Assembly: GCA_050181295.1 (NCBI GenBank)
Contig: JBFXDI010000020.1
Location: forward strand, 1 to 41,117
DNA length: 41,117 nt
Reading direction: 5' to 3'
DNA from: JBFXDI01 sp050181295
GTDB taxonomy: Bacteria; Pseudomonadota; Alphaproteobacteria; Rhizobiales; Aestuariivirgaceae
A program made the translations under genes and the position numbers. Shown piece after piece: positions 35,460-41,117 of the stretch; the first letter of the stretch is position 1, and the number at the start of each line of letters is the position of its first letter. A model generated the notes under the pieces. It worked only from the letters and a program-made list of their open reading frames with translations. It was not told the origin of the DNA and did no database searches.

Positions 35460-36475
35460 CCGCTGTTTCCGTCCTGAGGCTCGGCGAGCGAAGGATCGGC
35501 GCGGCGGGCCCGCAGCAGCGCCATCATCGCCCGGTCGCGCCAGCCCACGCGCTCCGCCCAGCCTTCGATCGGCAGTGATGCGCGGCGCTCGGCCTCGACC
35601 CTGGCGACAAGCTCGTCCGCCCACGGATCATCCTGTCCGCGCTCCCGTCCCATGCGGCGGTAGGCCGGACCCATGCGGGCCGCGTGCGCCGCGATGCCGC
35701 CACGGGTGTTGAGGTCGGAGGTCTCGAAGGGGCCGATGACCGACCAGCGCAAGCCCAGCCCGTCCTTCACGATGCGGTCGATGTCGGCGACGGAAGCGAC
35801 GCCGTCGCGCACCAGGCACCAGGCTTCGCGCAGCATGGCGCCCTGCAGCCGGTTGAAGACGAATCCGTCGACTTCGCGGCCGATGCGGACGGGCGCCATG
35901 CCCGCCGCGGCGAGGATGCGCTCGGCCTTCGCGACCGTCTCCGGGCTGGTGAAAGGCGCCGGCACCACCTCGGCGATGCGGATGAGGAAGGGCGGATTGC
36001 CCGGATGAACGACGAGGCAGCGTTCGCGCCCCGTCACATCGGCGGCGAAGCGCGAGGCGGGCAGGAAGGAGGAGGACGAGGCGATCACGGCGTCTGCTCT
36101 CGCTGCTGTGGCGATGCGCGCGAAGAGGTCGCGCTTGACCGTCTCGTTCTCGGGCGCGTTCTCCTGGACGTAGGCAGTGCCCGACACCGCCTCCTCCAGG
36201 CTTTTCGCGAGCCCTATACGCGCGGCGCAGGCTTCGGGGCGCTCGTCGATCAGCGAGAACTCAGCCAGGTCCCGCAGCCGCTCGGCCGCTTCGGCGTGCG
36301 CGGTCTCGAGCCTTGCGGGATCGGGATCGTGGAGCCTCACCGGGAAGCCGGCCGAGGCGAAGACAACCGCCCAGGCCATGCCGATGCTTCCGGCGCCGAT
36401 GAGGGCAACGGATTGCTCTGGGGACGGATTTCCGATGGCGCTGCTCCCTGGCCGGGCTTGAAGCTGATATGACAC
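35456..36475 (-). CDS. 3-hydroxyacyl-CoA dehydrogenase-type NAD-dependent dehydrogenase (lambda-crystallin group)
   Basis: This about 340-residue protein has a Rossmann loop VALIGAGSIGMAWAVVFASAG followed by an acidic residue (HDPD) favouring NAD, then the family segment SSSSFLPASRFA and HPGNPPFLIRIAEVVP, close to the HPxNPP motif of L-gulonate 3-dehydrogenase and L-carnitine dehydrogenase. The C-terminal helical domain follows with GFVFNRLQGAMLREAW. It should oxidise a beta-hydroxy acid, not necessarily a CoA ester. The only plausible start before the Rossmann loop is the GTG at 36475, just 28 bases from the divergent SDR ATG, so the two promoters must overlap coding sequence. It is coupled (ATGA) to the fused oxidoreductase gene. 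Confidence 0.85.
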   Translation of the reverse strand: MSYQLQARPGSSAIGNPSPEQSVALIGAGSIGMAWAVVFASAGFPVRLHDPDPARLETAHAEAAERLRDLAEFSLIDERPEACAARIGLAKSLEEAVSGTAYVQENAPENETVKRDLFARIATAARADAVIASSSSFLPASRFAADVTGRERCLVVHPGNPPFLIRIAEVVPAPFTSPETVAKAERILAAAGMAPVRIGREVDGFVFNRLQGAMLREAWCLVRDGVASVADIDRIVKDGLGLRWSVIGPFETSDLNTRGGIAAHAARMGPAYRRMGRERGQDDPWADELVARVEAERRASLPIEGWAERVGWRDRAMMALLRARRADPSLAEPQDGNSG

Positions 36476-36503
36476 GCCTAGCCCGAGAGCAACAGGAGCC
36501 GCA

Positions 36504-37271
36504 ATGTCAGACCTCAAGGGACGGATCGTCCTCGTCACCGGAGCATCGAAGGGGATAGGCGCCGCCATAGCGCGGACCTTGGGCCGACAGGGCGCATCGG
36601 TCATCGCGCAATATGGCGGCGACAAGGCCGGCGCGGAGCAGGCGACGGGCGGCATGGCGGCATCGAACAGGCTGCTGGTGCAGGCCGATCTCGGGAAGCC
36701 GGGCGCGGGCCGCAAGGTCTGGGAGGAGGCGGTCGCCTGGCGGGGGCATGTGGATGTCCTCGTCAACAACGCCGCCGTCATGCCCTTCGAGGGCGGCATC
36801 TATGACGAGGACGCGGTGTGGGACGACGCGTGGGATCGCTGCTGGCAGGTCAACGTGAAGACGCCGGCCGACATCACGCGTGAGGCGGTCAGGCATTTCC
36901 GCGAGCGCAGCGGGGGCGTGCTGGTCACCCTCTCGAGCTGGGTCGCGCAGCGAGGATCGACCAATCCCGCGACCATCGCCTATGCGGCGTCCAAGGCGGC
37001 CGCCATGGCCACGACCAAAACGGTGGCGCGCGCCTACGCGAAGGACAACGTGCTCGCCTACATCATCGCGCCGGGCGTGGTGCGCACGCGCATGTCGGAA
37101 GAATTCGCGGCGACCCAGGGCGGCGAGGAGAAGGTGACGGCCGGCCTCGCGATGGGCGAATGGGTGCCGCCGGCCGACATCGCCGAGCTTGTCGCCTTCC
37201 TCGCCACCGGCGCCTGCCGGCATCTCACGGGCGCGACGCTCGATGTCAACGGTGCGAGTTACGTTCGGTAA
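36504..37271 (+). CDS. SDR family oxidoreductase
   Basis: This 255-residue short-chain dehydrogenase/reductase shows TGASKGIG (near residue 13), NNAAV (near 88), Ser in TLSSWVAQ (near 146), Tyr-x3-Lys in AYAASKAAAM (near 159-163), then APGVVRTRM. It begins after AGGAG (36494-36498), five bases before the ATG. It diverges from the 3-hydroxyacid dehydrogenase gene across only 28 bases, which suggests coregulation. Substrate unknown; the context suggests a hydroxy- or keto-acid intermediate. Confidence 0.92.
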   Translation: MSDLKGRIVLVTGASKGIGAAIARTLGRQGASVIAQYGGDKAGAEQATGGMAASNRLLVQADLGKPGAGRKVWEEAVAWRGHVDVLVNNAAVMPFEGGIYDEDAVWDDAWDRCWQVNVKTPADITREAVRHFRERSGGVLVTLSSWVAQRGSTNPATIAYAASKAAAMATTKTVARAYAKDNVLAYIIAPGVVRTRMSEEFAATQGGEEKVTAGLAMGEWVPPADIAELVAFLATGACRHLTGATLDVNGASYVR

Positions 37272-37377
37272 GGCGAAGCGTTCGCAACCAAACGCCGCTC
37301 GGCACGCTTTTCCTGGAGAAAAATCGCCTGGGCGCGACGGAATCGGCCGTGTCCAGGCGTCTGAAGATCGGAGGCAG

Positions 37378-37402
37378 GGAATCTCCCGAGAGGGGGCGCG
37401 TT
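37378..37402 (+). promoter_or_regulatory. Candidate sigma-EcfG promoter before the BA14K gene
   Basis: GGAAT (37378-37382), exactly 16 bases, then CGTT (37399-37402) matches the alphaproteobacterial general-stress consensus GGAAC-N16/17-CGTT with one mismatch. It lies 44 bases before the BA14K ATG. Small exported proteins of this type are often stress induced, which fits. Confidence 0.5.
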
Positions 37403-37446
37403 CCCGAGTCTGCCCTATTGGGGCGAAATCGAAGAGGAGACTCTCC

Positions 37447-37875
37447 ATGAGCCTACGCAAAACCCTGATCGCCGGCTCGCTGGCCGCAGCAGGCGGCCTG
37501 GCGCTGCTCGCTGGCGGCGCTTCGGCCGCGACGCTTCCTGTTCCGGCCATTCCCGCTATCGCCCAGCCTGGTGTCGACGGCGGGCATGTCGAGCAGGTGC
37601 AGTACAGGCGCGATCAGCGCCGCTGGGACCGTCATCGCCACGGTTCCAGATACCGCCACCACCGGCCGGGCTGGGGCCACTATCATGGTGGCTATTGGTA
37701 TCGGACGCCTTGGTGGACCCTTCCGCTGGTCGTTCCGCCGGTGATCGCGCCGGGTCCGGTATATGGCGGCGGGCATGTCGCCTGGTGCCGGAGCCAGTAT
37801 CGGTCCTATGACGTCCGCAGCAACACCTACATGGGCTATGACGGATACCGTCATCGCTGCGTGAGCCCCTACTAA
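37447..37875 (+). CDS. BA14K family protein
   Basis: This 142-residue protein has a signal peptide (about residues 1-27, cut likely after GGASA), a middle rich in His, Arg, Gly, Tyr and Trp (RHHRPGWGHYHGGYWY), a hydrophobic Pro-rich segment (LPLVVPPVIAPG) and the C-terminal BA14K signature with paired Cys (HVAWCRSQYRSYDVRSNTYMG, then YRHRCVSPY). BA14K of Brucella is an immunoreactive protein with lectin-like activity reported for related proteins; its role in free-living bacteria is unclear. GAGGAG precedes the ATG at 37447. The longer open frame upstream overlaps the SDR and is not coding. A possible EcfG promoter precedes it. Confidence 0.9.
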   Translation: MSLRKTLIAGSLAAAGGLALLAGGASAATLPVPAIPAIAQPGVDGGHVEQVQYRRDQRRWDRHRHGSRYRHHRPGWGHYHGGYWYRTPWWTLPLVVPPVIAPGPVYGGGHVAWCRSQYRSYDVRSNTYMGYDGYRHRCVSPY

Positions 37876-37889
37876 AAGCGCAGGATAGC

Positions 37890-39032
37890 CTAACTTTTGG
37901 GAGCGTCCGTCCTGTCCAGGGCGGACGCTCTGCGTTTGAGGTAGAAGGCGTAATGGTCCGTCAGGACGTCGTGAGGCTCGGGCGCTCCCAGTTCCAGCGC
38001 CGCGCGATAGAGCCAGTGCGGCTCCGCCATCAGCTCTCGGCCGATGGCGATGAGGTCGGCCCTGCCTTCCCGAAGGATCTCCTCGGCCTGCCGCGGCTCG
38101 ATAATGGCGCCGACCGCCATGGTGGGAATGCCGGCCTCGCGGCGCACGGCTTCGGCATAGGGCACCTGGTAGCCAGGCCTGATCTTGCTGGTGGAGAGCG
38201 AGATCGAGCCCGACATGCCGCCGGAGGAGCAGTCGATGAGGTCGATGCCGGCGGCCTTCAGCGCGCGGGCGAGCAGCACGGTATCCTCGATCGCGAGACC
38301 TCCTTCGACACCATCCACGGCTGAAGTCCGATAGAAGACCGGCCGGTCCTCCGGCCACACCTTCCGGACAGCCTCCGCCACCAGCAGCGGGAAGCGCATG
38401 CGTTTCTCCACGCTGCCGCCGAAGGCATCGGTGCGCCTGTTGGAGTGGGGTGAGAAGAAGGAGTGGATGAGATAGCCGTGGGCGCCATGGATCTCGACCA
38501 CGTCGAAGCCCGCAGCCAGCGCCCGCCGCGCCGCCGCCGCGAAGGCGTCCACCAGCGCCTCGATCTCCGGCACGGTCAGCTCGCGCGGGACGGGGTGGCC
38601 TTCCTTCTCCGGCACGGGACTCGGACCAGCTTTCTCCCAGGCGGGCTCGGGGCCATCGGTCGCAGTCAGCGGCTGCGCTCCATCCCACGGCCGCTCAGCA
38701 CTGCCGCGGCGTCCGGCATGGCCGATCTGGATGCCGGAGAGCGTGCCATAGGCGCGATAGAGATCGGCGATGTGCTTGAAGCCAGGAACCTGCGCATCGT
38801 CCCAGATGCCGGTGCAGCCGTGGGTGATGCGGCCGTCGCGCGTGACGCCCGTCGCCTCGACGAAGGCCAGCGCCAAGCCTCCGGACGCGAAGCGGCTGTG
38901 ATGCTGGTAATGCCAGTCCTGCACGTGGCCGTCCACGGCCACATACTGGCACATGGGCGACAGCACGACGCGGTTCCTCAGCTCTGTCGCCCGGAGCTTC
39001 AGGGGCGACAGCAGCAACGGATTTTCCGGCAT
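37890..39032 (-). CDS. NADH:flavin oxidoreductase (Old Yellow Enzyme, YqjM-like)
   Basis: This 380-residue FMN enzyme of the OYE family is of the YqjM/thermophilic-like class: SPMCQY near the N terminus (the Cys that modulates FMN), QIGHAGRRGS, then the catalytic His pair EIHGAHGYLIHSFFSPHSNRRTD. GG in SVEKRMRF and IGRELMAEPHW at the C terminus fit the FMN phosphate site. Such enzymes reduce activated C=C bonds with NAD(P)H. The ATG at 39032 (or the GTG at 39035) overlaps the upstream DapA-like stop, so the two are coupled. The last part of the gene holds a strong inverted repeat. Substrate unknown. Confidence 0.95.
   Translation of the reverse strand: MPENPLLLSPLKLRATELRNRVVLSPMCQYVAVDGHVQDWHYQHHSRFASGGLALAFVEATGVTRDGRITHGCTGIWDDAQVPGFKHIADLYRAYGTLSGIQIGHAGRRGSAERPWDGAQPLTATDGPEPAWEKAGPSPVPEKEGHPVPRELTVPEIEALVDAFAAAARRALAAGFDVVEIHGAHGYLIHSFFSPHSNRRTDAFGGSVEKRMRFPLLVAEAVRKVWPEDRPVFYRTSAVDGVEGGLAIEDTVLLARALKAAGIDLIDCSSGGMSGSISLSTSKIRPGYQVPYAEAVRREAGIPTMAVGAIIEPRQAEEILREGRADLIAIGRELMAEPHWLYRAALELGAPEPHDVLTDHYAFYLKRRASALDRTDAPKS
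37901..37930. terminator. Stem-loop inside the 3' end of the OYE gene
   Basis: GAGCGTCCG/CGGACGCTC form a perfect 9-bp stem with a 12-base loop. It lies 25 bases after the BA14K stop and overlaps the last codons of the convergent OYE gene. No T-run follows, so it would be a weak terminator for BA14K, or an RNA structure. Confidence 0.4.
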
Positions 39033-39991
39033 CACTCCGCGGCCGCCGGAACCCGGCCAGAGCCTTCCAACTCGTCCATCAGCCGGTCGAGTTCGTTCAT
39101 GATGGTTTTCAGCTTACCCACCCGCTGCTCGCCTTCGGTGCCGAGCGCCCGGAAGGTGGTGAGCGGCGCGCGCACGTCGCCTACCGGATAGCCGGCGGCG
39201 GCGGCCAGCGCCTTGGAATAGCACTGGTGGCCGTAGGTCGGATGGCCCTCGTTGATGATCACCTGCATGCGGTTGATGAGGCGCTCGATCTTCTTGGCGT
39301 CCTCGATGCGGCCTTCCACGATGAAATCGCAGATGCGGGCCGACGCGCGCGGAATGTAATTGCCGTAGGGGTTCACGTAACCCACGGCGCCGTAGAGATA
39401 GGATTCGACGATCCTCTGCCCGGCGAACACGTTCATGACGCCGCCCGTCTCCTCGACGATGTCGTAGACGCGGGCCATCTCCTGGCTCGCCTCCTTGATG
39501 TAGCGGATCTGCCCGAAGGCCTTGGTGAGGCGCGCCACCAGCCTGGCCGACATGTCCACGTTCGAGGTGAAGGGATTGTTGTAGAGCATGATCGGGATCG
39601 AGACCTTCTCGCAGATCGCCTTGTAGTAGGCGAAGATCTCGTCCTCGGTCGGTGTGTAGTAGTAGGGCGGGATGATCATCAGACCGTCGGCGCCGAGCTT
39701 CTCCGCCTCGGCGCTGTAGCGCACCGCGTTGGGCGTATAGGCATTCATGGAGCCGACCAGGACGTGCATGCGGCCGTTGACGTATTTGACCGTCTCCTCG
39801 ACGAACTGGGTGCGCTCGTCGTCGGTGAGGGTGAGGAACTCGCCCGTTGTGCCGAGGATGATGATGCCGGGCACCTTCTCCTTAAGCTGCCAGTCGACGA
39901 AGCGCTTCCAGGCCGGGATGTCGATGCGGCCGCCACCCTCGGTGAAGGGCGTGACGGTGACGGTGTAGCTGCCGCGGAACGTTGCCGGCAT
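39032..39991 (-). CDS. DapA family (dihydrodipicolinate synthase/N-acetylneuraminate lyase) protein
   Basis: This 319-residue class I aldolase/dehydratase-type protein has the Schiff-base Lys166 (IRYIKEASQEM), the general acid Tyr137 (IMLYNNP) and GTTGEFLTL (47-55) that binds the substrate carboxylate. The family covers DHDPS, pyrroline-4-hydroxy-2-carboxylate deaminase (HypD/LhpC) and several sugar acid aldolases. The genuine lysine-pathway DapA is not expected beside catabolic genes, and residue details here differ from it, so a deaminase or aldolase is more likely. The ATG at 39991 has AGGAG eight bases upstream; an ATG at 40018 is less likely. Coupled to the OYE gene by a one- or four-base overlap. 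Confidence 0.9.
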   Translation of the reverse strand: MPATFRGSYTVTVTPFTEGGGRIDIPAWKRFVDWQLKEKVPGIIILGTTGEFLTLTDDERTQFVEETVKYVNGRMHVLVGSMNAYTPNAVRYSAEAEKLGADGLMIIPPYYYTPTEDEIFAYYKAICEKVSIPIMLYNNPFTSNVDMSARLVARLTKAFGQIRYIKEASQEMARVYDIVEETGGVMNVFAGQRIVESYLYGAVGYVNPYGNYIPRASARICDFIVEGRIEDAKKIERLINRMQVIINEGHPTYGHQCYSKALAAAAGYPVGDVRAPLTTFRALGTEGEQRVGKLKTIMNELDRLMDELEGSGRVPAAAE

Positions 39992-40105
39992 GCTGGCTTC
40001 TCCTGATTGATGGCCCATGGGCGACTGTAGCCTGACCGGACCAGGGAGGCGAGATTGCCTCCGCCGCGCTGGCCGTCCTAAGGTGGTCCCTGGAATTGTA
40101 ACGCG

Positions 40106-40115
40106 CCGTATACGG
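40106..40115. promoter_or_regulatory. Palindrome in the divergent DapA-like / FAD oxidoreductase promoter region
   Basis: CCGTATACGG is a perfect 10-bp palindrome, flanked by TTGTAACG (40096-40103) and CGTTTCAA (40117-40124), which are themselves nearly inverted. It lies between two divergent genes about 50-115 bases from their starts, as an operator controlling both would. Confidence 0.5.
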
Positions 40116-40164
40116 ACGTTTCAACCTCGCCCGCGCGTCCCGTTTCCCGAGGTTTCCCGCTCAT

Positions 40165-41117
40165 ATGCATCGTGCCGATATTCTGGTCGTGGGAGGCGGA
40201 ATCGCGGGCGCGGCGACGGCCTTCTACCTTGCGCGCGAGGGCGCGGAGGTGCTGGTCGTGGAGCGGCTCGATCTCGGCACACAGGCCTCCGGCGCCAATG
40301 CCGGCAGTCTCCATGTCCAGATTCCGCATGTCACGTTCGTGGAGGAGGGGGAGGAGTGGGCGCGCCGATTCGCACCCACCATCCGTCTCATGCGCCATTC
40401 TGTGGAGCTCTGGCAGGGGCTCGAATCGGAGCTCGGCACAGACCTCGACGTCGCCGTGCCGGGCGGGCTGCTCGTGGCCTCGACCGACGCCCAGATGCGG
40501 GACATTGCCCGCAAGGCGGCCCTGGAACGGGAGCAGGGGATCGAGATCGAGATCCTCACGGCGGAAGACGTGCGCCGGATGGCGCCCTATGTGGCGCAAG
40601 GAATAGTCGGCGGGGCCTTCTGTCCGACGGAAGGCAAGGCCAACCCGCTCAAGGCCACTTTCGCCTACGCCGCCGCCGCCGAGCGGCATGGCGCACGCTT
40701 CCGGCGCGACACGGAAGTCCTCGATATCGGGGCGGTTTCGGGGGGCTTCGCCGTCGAGACGTCGGGCGGGCGGATCCAGTGCCGGCGGCTTGTGAACTGC
40801 GCCGGCGCGGCCGCGGGTCGAATCGGCGCCATGCTCGGCTTTGCACTCCCGATCGAGGCGCATCCGATCCAGGTCAGCGCCAGCGAGCCGGTGGCGCCGC
40901 TGGTGAAGCACCTCCTCTACTATGCGGGCGGCATGCTGACCCTGAAGCAGGGCCGCAATGGATCGCTGCTCATCGGGGGTGGCTGGCCGGCCAATCTCAG
41001 CACTGTCACCGGTCTGCCTGTCGTCAGCGGCGATTCGCTGAGGCAGAACCTCGCCCTGGCGCAATCGGTTGTGCCGGCCATCGGCGCGGCCAGGATCGTG
41101 CGGAGCTGGGCCGCCTT
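40165..41117 (+). CDS. DadA-type FAD-dependent oxidoreductase, partial (runs off the window)
   Basis: The gene starts at the ATG at 40165 and stays open to the last base; 317 residues are visible. The FAD-binding loop ILVVGGGIAGAATAFYLAREGAEVLVVER (residues 6-34) is followed by SGANAGSLH, typical of the D-amino-acid dehydrogenase / sarcosine oxidase beta group. Substrates are usually D-amino acids or N-substituted amino acids, with electrons passed to a partner or quinone. The fused 2Fe-2S/FAD/BFD protein at 33801 is of the type that teams with such subunits in D-hydroxyproline dehydrogenase and opine oxidases, so the two may form one complex. The adjacent DapA-like gene also fits hydroxyproline breakdown. 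The C-terminal third is not seen. Confidence 0.9.
   Translation, partial: MHRADILVVGGGIAGAATAFYLAREGAEVLVVERLDLGTQASGANAGSLHVQIPHVTFVEEGEEWARRFAPTIRLMRHSVELWQGLESELGTDLDVAVPGGLLVASTDAQMRDIARKAALEREQGIEIEILTAEDVRRMAPYVAQGIVGGAFCPTEGKANPLKATFAYAAAAERHGARFRRDTEVLDIGAVSGGFAVETSGGRIQCRRLVNCAGAAAGRIGAMLGFALPIEAHPIQVSASEPVAPLVKHLLYYAGGMLTLKQGRNGSLLIGGGWPANLSTVTGLPVVSGDSLRQNLALAQSVVPAIGAARIVRSWAA

Noticed and set aside
39032..39991. Lysine-pathway dapA call for the DapA-like gene
   Set aside because: Catalytic Tyr and Lys are shared by the whole superfamily; the context is catabolic and the gene is coupled to an Old Yellow Enzyme, so a biosynthetic dapA label is not justified.

Overview
The window is a high-GC stretch (roughly two thirds G+C by eye) of an alphaproteobacterial chromosome. 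The best fit is Hyphomicrobiales (Rhizobiales), probably a Mesorhizobium/Chelativorans-like Phyllobacteriaceae member; this is judged from gene order and protein families, not from a search. Pointers are the DUF4167-prmC-prfA-ptsP-lysC / ubiG / clpB core block, a split GcvPA/GcvPB pair, a BA14K protein, an Irr-type box before bacterioferritin and rhizobial-type palindromic intergenic repeats. I saw no tRNA, rRNA, CRISPR array, insertion sequence or phage gene.

Region 1 (1-16.0 kb) is housekeeping core. A plus-strand run (ComF-like end, grxC, nitrilase-family amidase, DUF1178) has ATGA overlaps at its later junctions and is followed by bfr with an iron-control box. A minus-strand run follows: lysC, ptsP, a RodZ-like protein, prfA, prmC and DUF4167. 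ubiG diverges from lysC and is followed by clpB. After clpB come small accessory genes: an orphan Flp pilin, a cupin, an unknown coiled-coil protein behind a textbook sigma-54 promoter, and a secreted DUF4189 protein.

Region 2 (16.0-23.1 kb) holds uvrB with a DUF1499 gene upstream and a small membrane protein downstream, a DUF1097 membrane protein divergent from DUF1499, and transporters (half-size EamA, Bcr/CflA-type MFS, full-size DMT). Several palindromic repeats lie between these genes.

Region 3 (23.0-41.1 kb) is an accessory catabolic region and the most interesting part. A polar-amino-acid ABC transporter, an FCD-type GntR regulator, a GcvPA/GcvPB pair and an AcoX-like NAD-kinase-family gene all run on the minus strand. 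A near-identical 17-bp motif (15 of 17 positions) lies before the transporter genes and before gcvPA, which suggests one regulon. The GcvP subunits lack several motifs of ordinary glycine decarboxylase, and no gcvT, gcvH or lpd is present. Beside them are an aldo/keto reductase fused to a Rid domain without the usual Arg, a fused 2Fe-2S/FAD/BFD oxidoreductase of the HcnAB/OoxA/D-hydroxyproline-dehydrogenase type, a lambda-crystallin-type 3-hydroxyacid dehydrogenase, two SDRs, an Old Yellow Enzyme, a DapA-family lyase/aldolase and a DadA-type FAD oxidoreductase that runs off the end. Together they look like uptake and oxidative breakdown of an unusual amino acid, opine or hydroxyproline-like compound. 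The substrate cannot be read from sequence alone.
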